Shown: positions 17,977 to 28,885, counted from the stretch's first letter. The stretch: 64,000 nt of DNA from Symsagittifera roscoffensis (GCF_963678635.1 NC_087063.1:22762701-22826700); one strand, 5' to 3'. The notes: generated by a model not told the origin, from the letters alone. Program-made: numbers and translations.

Positions 17977-18460
17977 TTTTCAACCAATCATAAAAAACCT
18001 TGGTTTTCTTCAGGGCACAATGATTCCTGGAGTTGTAATGTGGAATATGTTTATTGCAACTTGGATAATTTTTAAAATATAAGTTTTCAACCCGAGGACA
18101 GCCCAAATCATCTAGGTTTTCAATCTTTCGGTCCAAGTACTTGGCCAAAAATTCTGTCTTTTCTTTTCCTTTAGCGTAAAAAACGGCACCGGGATTTCTC
18201 AGCACAAAACTCTGAAGTATTTGATTCAAGTTTAGGTAAAGATAATCACCGTTTTCCCAATGGAGACCGTGTAAATAATTTGTTAACCAGTTGTAAGCTT
18301 TTTGTTCAAGCTTTGGTAGTATATTGAAATTCACTGGAGGTAGGAAAATGAGTCGATCGCTGTAGTCTGAAGTTGTTATTGCTAATTCTTTAACCACAAA
18401 GGCGTTTTTCTTGTAACGAAAGCCTTCCACGTCAAGCACAACTGATCTCTCGCCTAGCAT
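17891..18460 (-). CDS. DEDD-exonuclease-like (RNase H fold) protein, 189 aa
   Basis: ATG 18460. The opening VVLDVEGF (Asp10, Glu12) followed by KELAI resembles the first exonuclease motif of DnaQ/DEDD nucleases. NLDDLGCP near residue 115 could supply the next acidic residue, and RNHCALKK (His147, Ala149) has the form of the last motif. In true DEDDh enzymes an Asp follows the His by five residues; here that position is Lys152, so either the family is divergent or activity is lost. A proofreading or nucleic-acid-trimming role is inference. It overlaps neighbours on both sides. There are conserved-looking Cys/His residues at 121-148. Confidence 0.6.
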   Translation of the reverse strand: MLGERSVVLDVEGFRYKKNAFVVKELAITTSDYSDRLIFLPPVNFNILPKLEQKAYNWLTNYLHGLHWENGDYLYLNLNQILQSFVLRNPGAVFYAKGKEKTEFLAKYLDRKIENLDDLGCPRVENLYFKNYPSCNKHIPHYNSRNHCALKKTKVFYDWLKNEQQREISESGDIPITKFNALCVDDSRG

Positions 18461-18888
18461 TCTAGTAAATGATAAACTTCTGGTTTTTTCAACTTAATGA
18501 AAAGGCAGAACGCTATTCCACTCAAATGTCCCAATAAGCTGTTGTTACAGTTCCAGGGCAACATGTAACAGTACGTGGGACCCTGTTGATAAAATTCGTG
18601 TATAAATCCGGCCGCATCATGCAAAATAGCGTGCAATCGTAAAATTTTGGAATTTTTCAAGTATTTGTCCAAGGAAGAGTTATCAATACCAATCAAGCCA
18701 CCATAAGGTCTCAACTTAATTAAAATGTCGTAGTTAAGGTTATCAGAACTAACAAAAAACAGAGAACATGCAGCTAGAAAATAGTTGCGTCGGTTAGAAT
18801 TATCAGGATAAGTTTGTTTCAAAGATGTATAAATTTCGTGAATTATTTTCAAATCAATAGGAGTTACTCTGCTTTTTTGCAATTTCAT
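18454..18888 (-). CDS. Unknown 144-aa accessory protein
   Basis: ATG 18888. I do not recognise the family. The N-terminal half is helical and includes a hydrophobic LAACSLFFV segment. The C-terminal half contains LHDAAGFIHEFYQQGP and LLGHLSGIAFCLFIK, rich in aromatic residues and possibly membrane-associated. It overlaps the gene upstream by 35 bases and the exonuclease-like gene by 7, so it belongs to the same compact leftward block and is probably a Polinton accessory gene. Confidence 0.65.
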   Translation of the reverse strand: MKLQKSRVTPIDLKIIHEIYTSLKQTYPDNSNRRNYFLAACSLFFVSSDNLNYDILIKLRPYGGLIGIDNSSLDKYLKNSKILRLHAILHDAAGFIHEFYQQGPTYCYMLPWNCNNSLLGHLSGIAFCLFIKLKKPEVYHLLEC

Positions 18889-19423
18889 TATTTATTTTTT
18901 CCAACACCTCTCCAACCTGCTGAATTTCAAGCCAGTGGAAATAAAAGTGACCTTGCAAATACCATTTAGTCTCATTAAGATAACGGTGGTAAATAATTAA
19001 ATAAACCACCGGAAGTTTTTTGTATTTTGATAGCTTGTTGAAACATAGACGGATTTTTCTCTCCAAGTCTTTATCAACCCTTTTTGAGGTAAAATCAAAC
19101 GAATAGTCGAATAAGTTTTCATAATCAGCAAAATTCAAATCGCTCACAGTACCATACTGTTGTTTTGTAGAAATGCACCAAGAGATTTGTTGAAGCTCAC
19201 TCAAATAAAATTGTTCTTTGAAAATTAACTCGTATTCTTTCTTTGAAATTTCCTTTGCCCTTTCGAGGAAGACGACGTAGCGTTCATTACTAAATTTGAA
19301 AAATGAGTTTTTTTCTGCGGTTGAAAACACTCTTAATTGTAAATGCTCATTATCAATATCTTCAGTACACCAAGTTCCCTCTAATTTCATTTTTCTTATT
19401 TCAAAATTTGTCAAATTTATCAT
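18854..19423 (-). CDS. Unknown 189-aa accessory protein, first gene of the leftward block
   Basis: ATG 19423. No recognised domain. It is rich in aromatic and charged residues (FSNERYVVFLERAKEISKK; LPVVYLIIYHRYL), probably globular, with no signal peptide or clear membrane span. It is the outermost gene next to the right terminal repeat, so its upstream 285 bp probably hold the promoter for the block. It overlaps the following gene by 35 bases in another frame. Confidence 0.65.
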   Translation of the reverse strand: MINLTNFEIRKMKLEGTWCTEDIDNEHLQLRVFSTAEKNSFFKFSNERYVVFLERAKEISKKEYELIFKEQFYLSELQQISWCISTKQQYGTVSDLNFADYENLFDYSFDFTSKRVDKDLERKIRLCFNKLSKYKKLPVVYLIIYHRYLNETKWYLQGHFYFHWLEIQQVGEVLEKINNEIAKKQSNSY

Positions 19424-19708
19424 TTGGTATATTTTGCCCAGAAACGGCCGCCGCCTTTTGAGAGTAATTTCAATTTACTGCCTTTTCACCATAAAATTTA
19501 GGTCAAGTTAAGGAATTAGTTTACTGCTGCCAACAGTTAAGCTACGCTGCCAAAATGGCCGGCGAATTTTTATTATATACCATAAAAGTCAATTCCCCGT
19601 TCACTAACAAATTTCAACTAGGTCGAAAGTTCATTTACCCTAAACAAACATAACAATTAATATGATTCATATAATTAATCAGGACCAATAATTAGGACCC
19701 CAAAATTT
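19424..19708 (-). promoter_or_regulatory. Presumed promoter region of the leftward block
   Basis: 285 bp between the first gene and the right terminal repeat, with no open frame of note. A TATA-like aatatacc lies within 15 bases of the ATG, too close to be a normal TATA box. A GC-rich ggcggcggccg stretch is at about 19446-19456. The promoter assignment is by position only. Confidence 0.3.
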
Positions 19709-19944
19709 GGAATTAGAAAGATTTTTGTATCGTGTCCCTTGTTGTTAAGCTAAACTTAGCAAGATCCTAAGTAGGGGGTCTTCTGCTTTTTGGGTGGAAA
19801 ATCTCTTTCGTTTACAAAATCCTAGGATGAGGGTCCTCCAAAAAATTAAGGACCCCTTTCCTAGGATTTTGCTTTACGTGAGGACCCCCCCCCCCCCTTA
19901 GGAAGGACCCCCCCTTAGGATCCGGGACACGATACAATACTACT
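19709..19944 (-). repeat. Right terminal inverted repeat, nested palindrome
   Basis: Reverse complement of 1686-1921. Internal pairing is the same: tgtatcgtgtccc at 19726-19738 faces its complement at about 19924-19936, and 19815-19836 pairs with 19850-19871 around a 13-base A-rich loop. C runs of 13 (19885-19897) and 7 (19908-19914) correspond to the G runs of the left end but differ in length. Confidence 0.93.
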
Positions 19945-19949
19945 TAGGT
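19945..19949. repeat. Target-site duplication, right copy (TAGGT)
   Basis: Matches 1681-1685 directly outside the right terminal repeat. Confidence 0.75.
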
Positions 19950-20345
19950 CTTTTCTTAAGTCAAGCTGCTTAGGTCTTTTCTCAAGAAAAGACTGGCGGC
20001 GCGACTTAAGAAAAAAACTATTGATTTTTTGCTCAGTCGCGCATGTCGCGGCGGTTTATTCTCAGCCGCGCCGGTCCGGAGTTGAACAAATTTTAGTCGC
20101 GCCGATCGCGTAATTAGCTTAGGTTGCGACGATCCCGACGGTTTTTTGGGTCGCGCCGGTTGTGGTGTTTTTTTTTTCAGCCGCGCCGGTCTTCAATTGC
20201 CAAGTTTCGGTCGCGCGAGTCAAGAATTGTCAATATAAAAGCGCGCCTGTCTCGAATTGCCAAATTTGCGTCGCGACGGTCTTTTCTTAAGTCTCGGACC
20301 TCAACCCGGGCGCAATCAAAAATTCTCTATAAAATCTTGTAATTT
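19950..20345. repeat. GC-rich degenerate short repeats
   Basis: Variants of cgcgccggt and gaattgccaa recur every 40-50 bases. The patch is bounded by copies of cttttcttaagtc (about 19951 and 20281), and a short palindrome (cttttctcaagaaaag) is at about 19976. GC content is far above the surroundings. No gene seen; the 72-codon plus-strand frame here is Arg-rich only because of the CG repeats. Confidence 0.6.
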
Positions 20346-21855
20346 CATTTTTTGTAAGATCGTTTAATTTTTTGAGTCAAAACGAAACGTTGAAAACACA
20401 TTTCTGTCTGATACATGAATTGAAACAAAAAAAATGAAATTTGACAAACAGTGAGCCCTTTACTTTAAAGGAACAAATTTGTACATTGTGATGCAGCAAA
20501 AACGAGTAAACACTAAAAATTTTGATTTCAGTTTTTCAGAAGTGTAACTTCACGTCATGTTTTCTCACGCGGTTGAGAAAAAATTGCAAAAACTGCCATA
20601 AATTTTTTAATAAGAGCTTTACAAAATGAGGTTAATTTAATTATTTTTTAAAGTCATCAAAATTTTTGTGATTTTCTAAGGTGATAATAAGAAATATCAC
20701 TATCTAGGGTTAAAACTTACAAAGTTGTAACCAATTTATTTTGTCTTTTCAAAATCTTTTGCTCATATTTTGTTTTTAATTTCTTTGGTTGCGTTATTTT
20801 TTTTCTCGATGTTTTTTATCAGATTAATAAATTTACTGACATTCAGATAGTCAACTGACAAAGGATTCAAATATAAAAAAAATCTTTATGAAAATTGGGA
20901 TAAATGAAAATTGGGCTATTTCATGAATTGTGTCTAGTTTCTTCATAGTCCATTAAATTTGAAAGTTTTATCTAATTTTACATTTGAAGAAAAAGTGTCT
21001 TACGTTCTTTTTTCTGGCGGATATCAAAGTTATAAGACTTAGAAGACTTTATAAAATTTATAACAGTTATAATGAATTTTTTTTCTGCCAAATAAAAGAG
21101 ACAGCATGAATTTAAAGGCAGCAAATCAGCCGAGTAGAACAAATCTATGTAATTTTAAAAATTTCATACCTTTCAGAAAATTTACTTAGTTGTGACCAAT
21201 TAATTTAAACACGAAGTTTATGTGAGTAATGAACTTAATTTTATTGTTCAGACTATTGAAAATGGGGAGAATCTTTGGATTCGGGTGTTTTTTTTAATCT
21301 CTTTTCTTAAAGCATTTTCAGTTTTGATTGGAACGAAATTGAAAAAATCGGATAGACTTTTCCCATTATTGAGAAAAATTAAAATGAAATTTTTGATTTT
21401 TGGTCTAATTTGGAATGAAAAAAGGAGGGCAAGCAGGCCTAAGATAGCTCATTTATGCCTGATTCAGGCCAAAAAAAACTTAGAATTAGTCGAGCAAAGT
21501 TTTTTTGGACTTATGGTTTTTTTGGGCGCTAAAAGTTTAAATTTTTCCAAAAAATGTGTGCAAAAAATTTGAAAACATTTTTGAAACTTTTTTGAATCTT
21601 ATAGTATGTTTTAGTCATTTTCCTGAAAACATGTTGCCCATTTGCCTATTTTACTATGACCTTTTATCACACCACGCAGAAGAAATAATAAGTTAAAAAC
21701 CTTCTTTTTGCATTTTTGAGACTATTGTAGGAAGATTCTGTGCAAATTGCACAGTAACCGGCTATCCTTGTTTTTTCTTGTTTTGGTTGATTTTCTGGAC
21801 TCGAAAATGTTGCCTCAACATTGTGAAGAGTGAGCAAGAACCGATTGTGAATATA
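20346..21855. other. AT-rich intergenic DNA
   Basis: 1.5 kb of AT-rich sequence with many homopolymer runs. A 116-codon frame at 21222-21572 has low complexity and no motif. I see no supported gene or repeat. Confidence 0.5.
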
Positions 21856-22593
21856 CCCGCACTCAGTAAAAAGATAAAATAATCGGTTATTTTACAATTA
21901 TAATTGTATTTTAAGCAAAATAATAACCAATTATAAGCGCCAATTTTAGATGTTTAAGCCATTTATGATCTATTATAATACAACAAATTTCGCGACGTTT
22001 TATTAAATTATAATCAATTATAATTGATTTTAAATTTTCCGAAAGACTCTTATAATCTATTATAACAAATTATAATCTCTTTTTCTATCAAAATTTTATC
22101 TCACAAAAAAGTCAATTATAATGGATTCTTTGCAGCTATTCTGCTTAAAATCACAAAAATAATCAAATTGATTTTAAGTTTAAACAATAACTTCAAAATT
22201 ACAGTTTCTTTTAGTTCGTTAACCAGCTGAAAAGCTCACAAAACAAAACAAAAATGAAACAAAATGAAGCGTTGACGTTTGTTGAATTACCAACTGAAAA
22301 GCACCCGAAACAAAGCAAAAAATAAAAGGAAATGAAGCGATGACGTTTGTTGAATAATAATGCATTACAAACCATTATAATGGATTATATTTCAATAAAT
22401 TTTGAGAAAAAAGTATCGCAGAATAATCTATTATAATCGATTTCAATCGATTATAACGAATTTTATTGTTTCGAAAAATAGTAACATAAAAATACATTTT
22501 TAATCTATAATAATCAATTCTTTTTGAAACTTATGGAGACTGACAATAAAAATCCGTTATAGCCTATTGTTTTCTCTTTTTACTGAGTGCGGG
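21856..22593. mobile_element. 738-bp MITE with TA target duplication
   Basis: The ends are inverted (cccgcactcagtaaaaaga at left; complement at right, ending gagtgcggg), about 19 perfect bases then a weaker match. TA stands directly outside both ends, which suggests a Tc1/mariner-type element. The interior is full of attataat palindromes and holds a direct repeat (tgaagcg.tgacgtttgttgaat) at about 22263 and 22333. There is no transposase frame. Confidence 0.8.
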
Positions 22594-23285
22594 TAATTTC
22601 AGTTTTATCTTAAAATAATTACTTCACATTTATGTCTTTATTAGTAACATGCAGAGTGATAATTTCAATTTTAAGCACTTTACAAATCGGTGGCGCGCCA
22701 CGGCGTGCCTCTTTCTCAATTCTGGTAGCTAAAATATCGAAAAGGGTCCCCTTCGGTACTTTTTAAGACATCCCTGTCTGTTTGACCAACTTGGGCTGTT
22801 TTTATTCCAAGCGTTTGCCTTATTGGTCTAAAAACGGTCAACAAAAATTAAAAAAAACTGCACAATCCTTGAAAAACTTCTTCGGCGCACGCCACTGACC
22901 CAAAAGTAAAACTGTTGCCACAAAGCACACAAAGCAAAAACACGCTAACTTTTATTTTAAAAAAAGTCAAGACACCAAATAAATTAAGTAGTTTAATTAA
23001 ACTATCGTTTTTTTCAGACGGGTAATTTTTGAACGCTTACCTTAATCGTGCTTTCTTGCTTTCTTAAGATAAACTCCCAGAAGAATGAAAAAAAAATTCT
23101 GAATAAAATTTTTCTCCTAGTGATTACATTTGATCTTGGATTTTCGCAATGGCTTTTTACTGAAATAAGAGCGAGATAGTTCGAAAGTTACATCTATGTT
23201 GTTATCAATTTTGAAATTTAGATGACTATAATCAATCACAACGAGAAATTTTGTTTAGAAAGTTTGATATGCTTTGAAAGCTAAA
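22594..23285. other. AT-rich DNA with a small possible MITE
   Basis: At about 22687-22902 a ggtggcgcgcc left edge faces a ggcgcacgccact right edge, so a fragment of about 216 bp with short GC-rich inverted ends may be a hAT-like MITE, but no target duplication is clear. The rest is AT-rich with no gene. Confidence 0.3.
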
Positions 23286-23485
23286 GCAAAAACTAAGAGA
23301 ACAATTCATCTATGTTTTTGGACCGTTTGTTTTTCCGTCCTTTGATGAAAAAAATGAATGTTTGTTTCATCATCTAAGAGACTAAGAGAACAATTCTAAG
23401 AGACTAAGAGAACAATGCAAAAACTAAGAGAACAATTGATCTATGTTTTTAGACCGTTTGTTTTTCCGTCTTTTGATGAAAAAAT
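23286..23485 (+). repeat. 131-bp direct duplication
   Basis: A segment of about 65 bp beginning gcaaaaactaagagaacaat occurs at 23286 and again at 23417 with few differences. Between them lie short copies of taagagactaagagaacaat. Confidence 0.8.
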
Positions 23486-24752
23486 GAATATTTTTGCTTG
23501 GGATATACTTTTTTCGGACACATGCCGTTTTTAGAGTTATATGGGTTTAAGAATTGCCAATATCCCCAACTTAAGATATTTAAACCGGGCTTATAAATCC
23601 GGCTCAACAATCCAATCAAAATGAATGAAGGCAAGCCATTTAGTCTTATTATTATTTTATCAGGTACTTTTTAATACTTTAATAGTGCATGTAAGGGATA
23701 AAATTGAGAAGCAATGATATTTGAAAAAGTTTCAAGCTCATTTCCATCTCCTTCGCACATTTCAAATTTTCTATTTTCATAGTTGCTTTACGCGTTCGAC
23801 GGTTAAAAGCGTGACGCTACTATGTCACAATTGAGAACCAAGTTTGTTCACAATACCAAAAATGCGTGCCCTAATTTTTTTAATATAAAATGCGTATCAT
23901 ACATTTTTGTACAACTCCATACGTACAAAAAATTGTAAGACAAATCTACGTTAAACAGTTTTCCATATGTCAATTGGTAAGAATCACACAGATGAAAAGT
24001 TTTTAAATATTCGCCGTACAAATTAATTGATTAAGTTTCCCCAAAAATTTTTACTGGAAACTGTCACTTTTTATATGGCTTGAAAAATCTTACTTCAAAA
24101 AAATTGGTGCATGAAATTTGCGGCGTAGTTTTTTGACAGAAAAATATATTCTGCCATAAGAAAGCAATATAGTTATAAATTTCGTTTCACCAAAAAATTC
24201 TTAGTCATTTTTGATTCATTTGTACAAAAGTTTCAGCTTGAGCTACATTATCCACACAAATGCTCAAACTGCATCTTGCTTTGTAAGAACAAATTCCAAA
24301 AAAATGACATTCCCATAAAAAATACTGTTCAGAAGTTATTTGCTCGAGCATAGAAGTGATTTTGCAACAAATCAAATTGTTCCCATGTTCTTTTCGTTTT
24401 TTTTTCGCAACAATTTCATAGTCTAGTAAAATTGCTTATCAAATATTTTTTATTCTACTTTTTTCTTCTTTGATAACCGTCAAATTGTAAGCACTTCAAT
24501 CAAGAAATATCAAACAATTGACAAAAAAAAACAAGTATTAAAGATCAAAACAACTTTGTTATGCCTAAAACTGTAGGATATGTGTACAACGGAGGTGAAT
24601 AAATTTGAACTCTTCTGGATTTTTTCTCGATTGTAGTTCTTCGTATTGTGCACGAGTTTCTCGTCGGCACTTGAATATTTGAATATTTGAGTTTTGATTT
24701 TCTAATAAAATCAGCAGTTAGGAATTTTTCTTTGTGTCTCGGCATTTTTTTT
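23486..24752. other. AT-rich intergenic DNA, no gene seen
   Basis: No convincing open frame, inverted repeat or recognised motif. Confidence 0.45.
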
Positions 24753-24850
24753 AAAACGTGTGATAAGCTTGGGAGGAATAGGTGCTTTGTCGACACGCTC
24801 TTCTTCAAAACGTGTGATAAGCTTGGGAGGAATAGGTGCTTTGTCGACAC
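24753..24850 (+). repeat. 54-bp tandem repeat, two copies
   Basis: A unit starting aaaacgtgtgataagcttgg begins at 24753 and 24807, identical over about 44 bp. A 101-codon minus-strand frame (24545-24850) includes both copies, so its N-terminus is a repeated peptide. I do not consider it a proven gene. Confidence 0.85.
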
Positions 24851-25484
24851 GGTTTTACTGAACTGCTAATTCATGCCTTCAATGGATATCTCCTGCGGGA
24901 TTCTCTGCTTTGCACCCGGTTAAAAACTTTCAAACCACCAAGGTCAAATTTTGGTTTAGTGGGTCTGCTTCATCGACAGGCACCAATAAAAATGTTGTCA
25001 AAAAAGACTGCTATTCTTTAAAATGCCACTCAATTATCCTTTTTTCAGAGTTTATCAAAGCGAAGGTTACATCATGGGAGCAAATTCCGGACAAATCAAT
25101 TTCTTCAGATCTGCGCAAAAAACATCATCGTCCATTTTCTTGCGCGAAAAACCAAACTTTTGTACATTTTGCCATATTGCTTAGCCTAAGAAGAAAAAAA
25201 GTTAAAATTCGCTTCTAGGCTGTTTTGTTTTTGAGCGCTGCAAACGGCGTCTTTAAAATCACTTATAACTTTTTTCCGAAATGCTCCAAGCAGCCTAAAA
25301 TTGCTGTACGCATCTTGAAGAGAATTGAATCAAAAAGGAGTACTTTCTCAAAATTGAGCGCGTTGTTCTAAGAGATTAAAATATTTTGACATATCAATCA
25401 TATGTTTTCAAATTTGGTGACAATTTTTTTTCCCATCCAATGCCTGCATTGATAATTTCAAATAACAAATATTGTCAAGAACAA
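24851..25484. other. Intergenic DNA, no gene seen
   Basis: A 102-codon plus-strand frame (24910-25218) shows no motif and mixed composition. No repeat ends recognised. Confidence 0.4.
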
Positions 25485-25832
25485 TGGCGCTATGGGCGGA
25501 TTTAAGGAGGGAGCGGGGGTGTTTGAGGATTCGTCCTTTCCTCAGGTATTTGACTCCTCGCCAACCAAAGGGTCCCCCTTTGGTATTATTTTATGAAACC
25601 CATTTTAGGCCGGTCAATCCTAAAATTTTTCTAAAAGCGCCTTTGGCGCCAATATATATTTATTTTGAGAGGGGAGCGCACGCCGAAAAAACGCGATTTT
25701 TTGGTCAAAATTTTCCAAAAAGTGCCTAAAAACGCTAAATTTTCCAAAAGTTTCTTAAGAAGGTCGTCAAAAAAATAGAATTTTTTTTGAAAATCTGCCC
25801 CCTCGAGAAAATCCTAGATTCACCCCTGAATG
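25485..25832 (+). mobile_element. hAT-like MITE copy (plus orientation)
   Basis: The left edge is like gggcggatttaagga; the right edge aaatcctagattcacccctg is the complement of the CAGGGG(C/T)G.ATCTAGGA end seen at 28891. The interior has the same block (ggcgcctttggcgcc-like, cattttaggccggtcaat, ttttccaaaaagtgcc) found inverted at 28930-29180. No transposase. Confidence 0.6.
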
Positions 25833-26077
25833 ACCCTCTGCTTTTTTCTATTTGGGATTGATATCAAAATAAAAACCTTTAAGGTTTGATTTTTATTCCA
25901 AAAGGATAATTTTGAGAAAAAGTCCCGTTTTCAGATATTTTCGTTATTCAGAAAAGCCTTGCGAAGAATAAGAGGTTCATTTTGAGGATAGTGTTTTTTT
26001 AATTTATACTTTTTATATGAAAATAAAACAAAGCTTTTTGTTTCCAAAAGCATCCGCTACTGACACGTATAACGTAA
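25833..26077. other. Downstream flank of the glycosyltransferase gene
   Basis: 245 bp of AT-rich sequence after the GT61 stop (minus strand), with no gene. It probably contains the 3' UTR. Confidence 0.4.
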
Positions 26078-27919
26078 TTAACATAGCAGTTTCTGGGCTT
26101 CGTTGAGGGAATCGATGACCATTTCGCTATCGATGTGGTATGATTTCCGATCTTTTGCCAATTTGTTGTAGGGAATCGTCTTCATAATGTGATGATGGTC
26201 TGCTAGTTTAGACAGATGTTGCATATGCCAGTTTTTAGCCTGTAAAAACTAAAGTTACACTCAATTTCCGTTTCGTTGAAAAGCCTTTGCTCGGTTTTAG
26301 GAATCGTTGACCCTTAGAAGTTATGTCTGCTTATAAAATTGATGCTTCATGAACAAAACTGTGAAAATTATACGTCTCCCAAATTCAACGATCATAAGGC
26401 AAGTGAAAATGACCAATGTCATATTAATACAAAAATGATAACTTACATGTGTCACTGGCATCAATTCAACAACCACTTTGCGTGGTCTCATAAAAATGGA
26501 CATAGCATGGCCCGCCCCATGTATGCCCCAGAACACATCCACGCTACTCACTAATCGGATCTGATCACTCACCGGAAGTTGCTCAAGTTGAACATCCGAA
26601 ATGTTCACAAAGGATAACTTATTCACAAACGTCTGCAAGACTTCATCTTCATTCGAAATTTTTCGGTCAATAATTTTTTCTTTATTTCCCGGGTGGTTTT
26701 GGTAATCGCGTCTCCATACTATCAAAACCCTCAGGAAGTTGCAGTTTGTAGGATTTGAACTAAGTGGTATGTTTAATTTGAGGTAAGCTTCTTTTCTGAG
26801 TGCACTTAAGACGTTTAAAGATGAAAATCCTTTTTGTAAAACAACACTTTCATCTCGTTTAGGGCGTAAAAGTAGCTTGTTTACAAATGATTGTTGACCT
26901 ATTCTGCTCTGGTCAAAGATTCTGACCAGGCATGGGAAAAATAATTCCCACAGATCGTCTGTTACCGTCTTGGGATGATTGTCGGCTAGCAATATGCAGG
27001 ACTCGTTTGTGTGAATACCTGAAAAAAAAATAGTTAAATGAAATAAATGAAATTTTTCTTCAAAGTGAATTAGAAACAATTCAGACAAAAAAATCAAGTA
27101 TTTCTCAAAGTTATTGCAAAGTTTGTCGCATATTATAAAAATAATTTTTCTGTTGGTTTTCTCAGAATCAGCTGTAAACTTCAGAATGGAAAATATTCTT
27201 TTGTATAATTTTAGGAGCTACGCCAAAAAAATATATATATTTTTTTGAATTTCTTGGATACGACGAATTTTTTTGGCAGCAAATAGCGCGATGCCAATAC
27301 AAAACCGTCAATGATATATGGTCAGCTGTCGAAGGATTTCAATGAAAAATTAAATCCTGAAAGCACAAACCTGAGATGAGCTCATTTTAATGGTGTCTCA
27401 CTTACCACTTTGCTGGAAACTGAGATACAAGTCCACAATGTCCAGTATGACCCAATACGGATTTGCAAATTCATATCTCACCACCAAAGCCGCATTTGGA
27501 AACTGAAACAACGGCCAATTTCGCTTCTCTCGAAACAAACCAATGAAAATGTTGTTTTTGATACTAATTGTCAAATTTCCGACTATGCTGGAGTATTTTC
27601 TAATTTGAGAATCAATAACTTCTTTCGTACTTCTATTGCCTTTGCAGAATAATGTCAGGAAACCACTTTGAAAGTCGTAAAGCTCATCTCGGTCGACTTT
27701 TTTTGTAGAAAGATTCGATTTCTTAGGATTGATAAATGCGTTGTTAAGCCAGATTAAGTCTGCATGTGCGATCGGTTTTGATATGTTGAAAAAACATGGG
27801 TCTTCGCTTTCGTTTCCCTTTCCAGCTCGAAAATCGGACACTAGCTTGGCCTTATGATAATCTGAAGGGTCTTTAGAAATTAGCGAGTCAAGTAATGATA
27901 CAACGGAAGCATAAAGCAC
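26078..27919 (-). CDS. GT61-family glycosyltransferase, three exons recognised
   Basis: Transfers a sugar to a glycan or protein in the ER/Golgi (family knowledge; substrate unknown). Exons are 27406 up to at least 27919, 26447-27018 and 26078-26239. Introns 27019-27405 and 26240-26446 have GTAAGT donors and CAG acceptors and splice in phase 1 and phase 0. Exon 1 has the family motif RYEFANPYW; exon 2 has LIVWRRDYQNHPGN and the C-terminal hallmark WGIHGAGHAMSIFM followed by VVVELMP; exon 3 has 53 residues and ends at TAA 26078. Upstream of 27919 the same frame encodes a hydrophobic stretch (to about 27970), as expected for a type II signal anchor, but no ATG is found there, so the first coding exon is missing or lies farther right. 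No damage is visible. Confidence 0.85.
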
Positions 27920-27975
27920 AAAAAAAGCTATAACCAGGTAAATTACAAAAGCACAAATTATAAAATTCCGAAGCG

Positions 27976-28885
27976 AAAACCAGAATCACGAAGAAAATCA
28001 ATTTTGAAAGTCTTAGTTACTTTGGAAAAGTTGTATCAAGGTTCTATAAAATAAAAATGAGCTTGCATTGTGTGGCAAAATGTTTTACATCCTTGATAGC
28101 CACTTTTATTTTTTTCTTTCTGTCATTTTCACAGGAAAACAAATCACATTTAGTAACATTTTGACTTATGGACTAAATGGGGCAAAGGCATTAAGTAACC
28201 AAAACTTCCAAAACCTCATACTGGCAAACTGAAAACTCAGTTTTGAGAATTCAGATTTGCTGATCACATTATGCAAGAGCGCGGCTAGTGATTATACATT
28301 AAGTTACTGATGCACCATTAATTCATATGGTAGCAAAATCAAGAATCACTGCAATAACAATGTATACCAAGCAAAGTCAGCAATGACCCATGAATCTTTA
28401 TTGGAAGCACAAATGTTGACCTTGCAACAATATCTCACCCTGCCTCACAGGTAATAATTCAGAGTTGAATTATGATGAATAAACAAATTTTGATCAGATT
28501 TCACATGTTTTCACAATATGAATGCTGTTTGAACAGTAAAACAATTTCAAAAGAAAACACAAAATGCTGGAGAAAAAAGTAATGCAAGCAAATGAATTTC
28601 AAAGTCAATTTTTTCTGTAAGCTTGTGATCACGAAATCTTTTCATTCTTTAAGTGAAAACCACCCGTTTGAGCACCTTTTATACATGACTCAATTGAAAC
28701 AGGAAAATCTACAGCTCTGAGACCTTAGATCAGACAAACAAATTCGTTTACTTTCGATTGGGAATATATCAGTTATAATATAATTTTTTTTTCATTTTCT
28801 GAGAAATGTAACAATCTCAGGTCAAAACTAACCAAATACTTGCCATTTTTTTGTGTTAGTAAGGTTATCTTTCATTTTTTGCTAT
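27976..28885. other. Upstream flank of the GT61 gene, no exon identified
   Basis: AT-rich. A first exon and promoter are expected here or beyond, but I could not identify an ATG-containing exon with confidence. Confidence 0.4.

Larger units (their letters stand above)
1686..19944. mobile_element. Polinton/Maverick DNA transposon, 18.26 kb, both ends present
   Basis: The element begins with agtagtattg and ends with its reverse complement, as expected for Polintons (5'-AG termini). It carries the hallmark set: PolB (2283-6865), adenain-like protease (11342-11779), major capsid (11787-13103), minor capsid (13506-14399), retroviral-like integrase (14392-15612) and packaging ATPase (16548-17126). 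All are on the minus strand. Cargo genes lie at 8786-11079 and 17480-19423. In-frame stops in PolB, INT and the ATPase and a frameshift in PolB indicate a copy that can no longer move by itself, although both ends and the capsid genes are intact. Confidence 0.97.

Noticed and set aside
20124-20342. Arg-rich 72-codon frame (RS-like protein)
   Set aside because: Produced by the CG-rich short repeats; no conserved domain and no supporting neighbours.
26339-26554. 71-codon plus-strand frame at the GT61 locus
   Set aside because: Antisense of GT61 exon 2, which has clear family motifs and splice sites.
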